NCBI GenBank assembly: GCA_031411495.1
Contig: JANOBD010000236.1
Coordinates: 61,786 to 125,785 of the forward strand
Origin: JANOBD01 sp031411495
GTDB taxonomy: Bacteria; Planctomycetota; Phycisphaerae; Tepidisphaerales; Tepidisphaeraceae
Length of the DNA stretch: 64,000 bases
Direction of reading: 5' to 3'
Part shown: positions 60,796-64,000 of the stretch, in pieces
How positions within the stretch are numbered: the first letter of the stretch is position 1
Layout of the letters: every line of letters begins with the position of its first letter
The notes under the pieces: model-generated
The model's database searches: none
What the model saw: only the letters and a program-made list of their open reading frames with translations
Told to the model about the DNA's origin: nothing
Program-made: the position numbers and the translations under genes

Positions 60796-62294
60796 TTCCC
60801 AACCACCTTCAACGACCTCCGCTTCTCCTGCGGAATCTCGGCCACGAGGTCGTAGTTCTGGTAGTCGGTGATCTTTGCGTTCACGATTTCGCCGGGCACG
60901 AGCTTGGTGGGGCTGGCGAGGAAGACGCAGCTGTCGATGTCGGGCGCCTGGCCCTGCGTGCGGGCGACGTAGCCATCTTCGAGGTCGCGGCCGGCAGGGC
61001 GTTCGACGATCATCGAAACGGTCTCGCCGACGCGCTTGGCGTTCCGTGCGAAGACGTTTTCCTGCTGCGCGAGCATGATCTCTTCCACCCAGCGCTGCTT
61101 GGTCGCGTCGTCGTGCTGTTCGCCACTTCGGCCCATCGGCGTGCCGGGCTCGGGGCTGTAGGCGAAGACACCCAGGTGGTCGAAACCGAAGTCCTTCACC
61201 CACTGGACGCATTCCTGATGTTCCGCTTCGGTCTCGGTGGGCGAGCCCGCGATGAGCGTGGTGCGGATCGCCATGCCGGGGATCCACTTGCGGAGTTTTT
61301 CCAGCAGCGTGTCGATCTCGTTGCGCGTCACGCGGCGCTTCATCACATTCAGCAGGCGGTCGTTGATGTGCTGCAACGGCATGTCGATGTACTTCACGAA
61401 GCGGTCGCTGTCGGCGAGCGCCTTGATCATGTCGTCGCTGAAGGTGGACGGATACGCGTACATGAGCCGGATCCACTGAACATCGCGCGGCATCTCCTTG
61501 TCGAGCGTTTTCAAAACGCCGGACAGGCCCGCTTCGAATCCGATGTCGGTGCCGAAGCTGGTTGTGTCCTGCCCGATGAGGTTGAGTTCGACCGCGCCGT
61601 CGGCGGCGAGTTCGCGCGCTTCGAGCAGGATCTGGTCGATCGGCTTGCTGCGCATCGGCCCGCGGATGCTCGGGATCGTGCAGAAGGCGCAGCCCTGGTT
61701 GCACCCTTCGGAGATGCGGAGGTACGCGTAATGGCGCGGGGTGAGACGAAGCCGGGCGCGATCGTCTTCGAAGACCGGAAGTCGATTGGTCTTTGTGAGC
61801 TTTCCGGATGTCGGCGCGACGCCTTGCACTTTGGCGAGTTCGTTCGTCAGGTCGTGATACTTGCCGAGGAAGTGGCCGTCTTCCGATCGCGGATTCGATT
61901 TACCGCGGACCGCTTCGACGATGTGCTCGCGGTCGAACACGCCGACGAGACGGTCAACGCCGGGCACTTCATCCAGGAGCTTGGTCTTGTGGCGCTGCAC
62001 GAGGCAGCCGGCGACGATGACGCGCTTGCACTTGCCCTTGTGCTTGAGCTCGAGGGCGGCGCGGATCTCGCCGAGCGATTCGGTCTTGGAGGCTTCGAGG
62101 AAGCCGCAGGTGTTGATGATGATGGCGTCGGCGTCTTCTTCGTTGGGCGTGATGGTGAGGCCATCCAGCGCGAGCAGGCCTAGCATGCGCTCGGAGTCGA
62201 CGAGATTCTTCGGGCAGCCGAGAGAAACGAAGGCGACGGTTTCGATCTTGTCGTCTGACGCTTTGGCGGGTTTGAACGGTTTCGTTTTGCTCAT
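60792..62294 (-). CDS. rimO: ribosomal protein uS12 methylthiotransferase
   Basis: 500 residues from ATG 62294 (a GTG at 62318 is less likely). N-terminal MTTase cluster cysteines in VSLGCPKNLVDSE, INTCGFLEASK and VAGCLVQRHK; radical-SAM motif EGCNQGCAFCTIP (C-x3-C-x2-C); C-terminal TRAM-like domain near APDIDSCVFLASPTKLVPGE. RimO adds a methylthio group to an Asp of ribosomal protein S12. Stop overlaps the next small membrane protein gene. Confidence 0.95.
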   Translation of the reverse strand: MSKTKPFKPAKASDDKIETVAFVSLGCPKNLVDSERMLGLLALDGLTITPNEEDADAIIINTCGFLEASKTESLGEIRAALELKHKGKCKRVIVAGCLVQRHKTKLLDEVPGVDRLVGVFDREHIVEAVRGKSNPRSEDGHFLGKYHDLTNELAKVQGVAPTSGKLTKTNRLPVFEDDRARLRLTPRHYAYLRISEGCNQGCAFCTIPSIRGPMRSKPIDQILLEARELAADGAVELNLIGQDTTSFGTDIGFEAGLSGVLKTLDKEMPRDVQWIRLMYAYPSTFSDDMIKALADSDRFVKYIDMPLQHINDRLLNVMKRRVTRNEIDTLLEKLRKWIPGMAIRTTLIAGSPTETEAEHQECVQWVKDFGFDHLGVFAYSPEPGTPMGRSGEQHDDATKQRWVEEIMLAQQENVFARNAKRVGETVSMIVERPAGRDLEDGYVARTQGQAPDIDSCVFLASPTKLVPGEIVNAKITDYQNYDLVAEIPQEKRRSLKVVGK

Positions 62295-62606
62295 GGAGCG
62301 ATTCACCACGGAAGACACAAAATTACCGGAGACGTCAAAGCGAAGACCGAGCCGAACCGAAGTCGGCTGAAACGGTCACAAGGCGGAGACGAGGTAGAGA
62401 CTTCGATGCTCGGCCCTGCGTTGGCGATGACCTCTGAGGTTCGATTCCAGAATTGCCGCGAAGCAACTCGGGCCCCGCACGATAGCCGGTTTTTTCCCGT
62501 AGACAATGCGAAGCGTGCGATTCTGTAGGGGCTAATCCAGTGTGATATGTAGGGATTAGGCGGGTTCTTCGAGAGTTGGGCGGGCCTGTCGAAATCTTAA
62601 GTGCTG

Positions 62607-62629
62607 ATGCCACAATGTAGTTGTGGCAT
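62607..62629. promoter_or_regulatory. inverted repeat just upstream of the folC promoter
   Basis: Perfect nine-base arms ATGCCACAA and TTGTGGCAT separated by TGTAG. It ends four bases before the predicted -35. No T-run follows on either strand, so an operator is more likely than a terminator. Confidence 0.6.
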
Positions 62630-62633
62630 TAAA

Positions 62634-62661
62634 TTGAAGTCGGTTTTGGGTGTGCTAGAAT
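62634..62661 (+). promoter_or_regulatory. predicted folC promoter
   Basis: TTGAAG (62634-62639), 16-base spacer, TAGAAT (62656-62661). Only 11 bases separate the -10 from ATG 62673, so the transcript would have a 5' UTR of about five bases and no ribosome site. Confidence 0.6.
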
Positions 62662-62672
62662 CGCCATCCTCT

Positions 62673-64000
62673 ATGTCAGACCGTTCCAAGGCACGAAAAG
62701 TGACTCCCAAGCGACGAACTCCCGCCCTAGCCGCCAAAGCGCCGGCGAAAAGCGGGTCGAAATCGCCTGATCGCAGCAAAAACGCGCGAGCAATCGCTAC
62801 GCCCGCATCGAAAGTACGTCCCCTCATCATGCCAGTTGCCAAACCTGTCGCAAAACCGCACACAACGGTGGTCACCTTGAGTCCATCGCAAGTTGCATTC
62901 AATAAAGCAGTTAAGTTCCTTAACACCCTCAGCAATTACGAGGGCCTTCGGATCGTTCGATACAATTCGGACAACTTCGATCTGTCGCGGATGAAGAATC
63001 TTCTCCGCAAGCTCGATAATCCGCAGGACAAGATTCGAACGGTCCACATCGCCGGCACCAAGGGCAAAGGAAGCACCACCGCGATGACCGCCGCCATGCT
63101 CGAAGCACAGGGCCTGCGTGTCGGCACGTACACCAGTCCTCACCTCATCGACCTGCGCGAACGGATCGCCATCAACGGCGCGATGATCAGCCAGGACGAT
63201 TTCGCGAAGTATGTTCGACAGGTCGAGCCGATCGTCAAGAAGCTTAAGCCGCTGCCCACCTATTTCGACGTGATGACCGCGATCGCGTTTCGCTACTTCG
63301 CGGATCAGAAGGTCGACATCGCCGTCATCGAAACCGGCTTGGGCGGTCGGCTCGACAGCACCAACGTCATCAAGCCTGAGGTCAGCGCGATCAGTTCGAT
63401 CAGCTTCGACCACATGCAGCAACTCGGCTACAGCCTCGCGAAGATCGCCGCCGAGAAAGCCGGCATCTTCAAGCCCGGCGTTCCCGCGATCAGCGTGTCG
63501 CAGGTTCCCGAAGTGGAAGCGGTGCTCAAGCGCGTCGCCGGCGAAGTCGGTGCGCCGCTGGATATCTGCGGCTCGTCCATCGAGTTCAGCTATCGCTTCG
63601 AAGCCTCGCGCATGGGCGGCCGGCAGTACCGCGTCTGCCTCACCACTAACACCAGCAAGTACGAGCACATCACGGTGCCGCTCTACGGCGAGCACCAGGC
63701 GCTCAACTGCGGCCTGGCGATGGCAATCATCGACCGGCTCAAGAGCCGCGGCTTCCCGATCGACGACGGCAAGGCGATGGAAGGCCTCGCCCGCGCGGCC
63801 ATCAGCGGCCGAATGGAAATGATCAAGCAGACGCCCAAGATCATGGTCGATGCCGCTCACAATGCGGCAAGTGTCGATGCGCTCATGCGGGCCATCGGCC
63901 AGCACGTGCCGTACGACTCGCTCGTGGTCATCTTCGGCTGTTGTGGCGATAAAGACATCGAAGGCATGCTCGGCCGAATTGCCAGCGGCGCCGACAAGGT
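62673..64000 (+). CDS. folC: dihydrofolate/folylpolyglutamate synthase, cut by right edge
   Basis: At least 442 codons are open from ATG 62673 to the window edge. The first 75 residues are rich in Lys, Ala, Pro and Arg (KARKVTPKRRTPALAAKAPA, PVAKPVAKPH) and are not part of the usual enzyme. The Mur-ligase-like fold follows: NYEGLRIVRYNSDNFDLSRM, ATP loop HIAGTKGKGSTTAMT, YTSPHLIDLRERI, ETGLGGRLDSTN, SFDHMQQLG, HQALNCGLA and DAAHNAAS. It couples glutamate to dihydropteroate and folates. No accC or accD neighbour is seen. The C-terminus lies outside the window. Confidence 0.9.
   Translation, partial: MSDRSKARKVTPKRRTPALAAKAPAKSGSKSPDRSKNARAIATPASKVRPLIMPVAKPVAKPHTTVVTLSPSQVAFNKAVKFLNTLSNYEGLRIVRYNSDNFDLSRMKNLLRKLDNPQDKIRTVHIAGTKGKGSTTAMTAAMLEAQGLRVGTYTSPHLIDLRERIAINGAMISQDDFAKYVRQVEPIVKKLKPLPTYFDVMTAIAFRYFADQKVDIAVIETGLGGRLDSTNVIKPEVSAISSISFDHMQQLGYSLAKIAAEKAGIFKPGVPAISVSQVPEVEAVLKRVAGEVGAPLDICGSSIEFSYRFEASRMGGRQYRVCLTTNTSKYEHITVPLYGEHQALNCGLAMAIIDRLKSRGFPIDDGKAMEGLARAAISGRMEMIKQTPKIMVDAAHNAASVDALMRAIGQHVPYDSLVVIFGCCGDKDIEGMLGRIASGADK

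Larger units (their letters stand above)
62295..62672. other. 378-base gap between divergent rimO and folC
   Basis: Contains the folC promoter region described separately. The sequence GGTTCGATTCC near 62450 resembles a tRNA T-arm, but no matching acceptor or anticodon arm exists around it. The rimO promoter was not identified. Confidence 0.4.

Noticed and set aside
60798..61704. Upstream 300 codons of the 441-codon frame ending at 60379
   Set aside because: They overlap rimO in another frame and are a shadow; only the last 138 codons after the ATGA overlap are credible.
62445..62465. tRNA T-arm-like GGTTCGATTCC
   Set aside because: The stem pairs poorly and there is no acceptor or anticodon arm at the right distance.

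Overview
This high-GC window fits a planctomycete, most likely class Phycisphaerae (a Humisphaera/Tepidisphaera-like soil or freshwater heterotroph). This is inferred from protein style. Three predicted exported proteins carry an N-terminal LEPR-XLL-type motif, three carry a C-terminal dockerin-like doublet built on FDDLLxLAQNYG, two end in PEP-CTERM signals, and two are stand-alone H-x9-DG pseudopilins. No rRNA, tRNA, CRISPR array, phage or insertion sequence was recognised by eye.

Layout. 1-3003: the N-terminus of a large RTX-repeat protein that leaves the window on the left, then a secreted GH44 glycanase. 3178-6231: an arsenic operon on the minus strand (arsR-arsC-acr3-arsM) with two near-identical palindromic operators and a promoter that predicts an almost leaderless arsR mRNA. 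6399-12745: two small membrane proteins, mreB, a methyltransferase, a mini-lipoprotein, a HEAT/TPR protein, a degenerate amidase-like protein and a soluble Ser/Thr kinase. 12913-16699: lnt, a stand-alone pseudopilin and an AraC regulator. 16774-27514: a carbohydrate/sugar-acid block on the minus strand (SDR, glucarate dehydratase-family enzyme, SMP-30 lactonase, mutarotase-like protein, DUF4185 propeller, six-hairpin glycosidase). It is bracketed by two paralogous PEP-CTERM proteins that share a promoter-like motif. Several gaps in the block, and one coding sequence, hold long palindromic repeats. 27642-39943: elbB, a secreted propeller-like protein, a MASE1-CHASE hybrid kinase, a crtI-type desaturase, another pseudopilin, a LEPR-XLL/dockerin-like protein and nadC.

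40447-58108 is the centrepiece: a type IV pilus / type II secretion locus of 18 genes. It runs pilin, five minor pilin-like genes, pilM-N-O-P-Q, a TPR lipoprotein, then a sensor kinase, a receiver, a GAF-HD-GYP protein and a STAS protein, and finally the assembly ATPase (with a MshEN-like N-terminus) and the inner-membrane platform protein. A strong terminator directly after the pilin and another after the fifth gene divide it into expression units. The embedded signalling genes suggest assembly is controlled by cyclic-di-GMP and a partner switch. No pilT or prepilin peptidase gene is present here.

58309-64000: an AIM24 protein, small membrane proteins, rimO, and the 5' part of folC, which leaves the window on the right and also has a promoter very close to its start codon.
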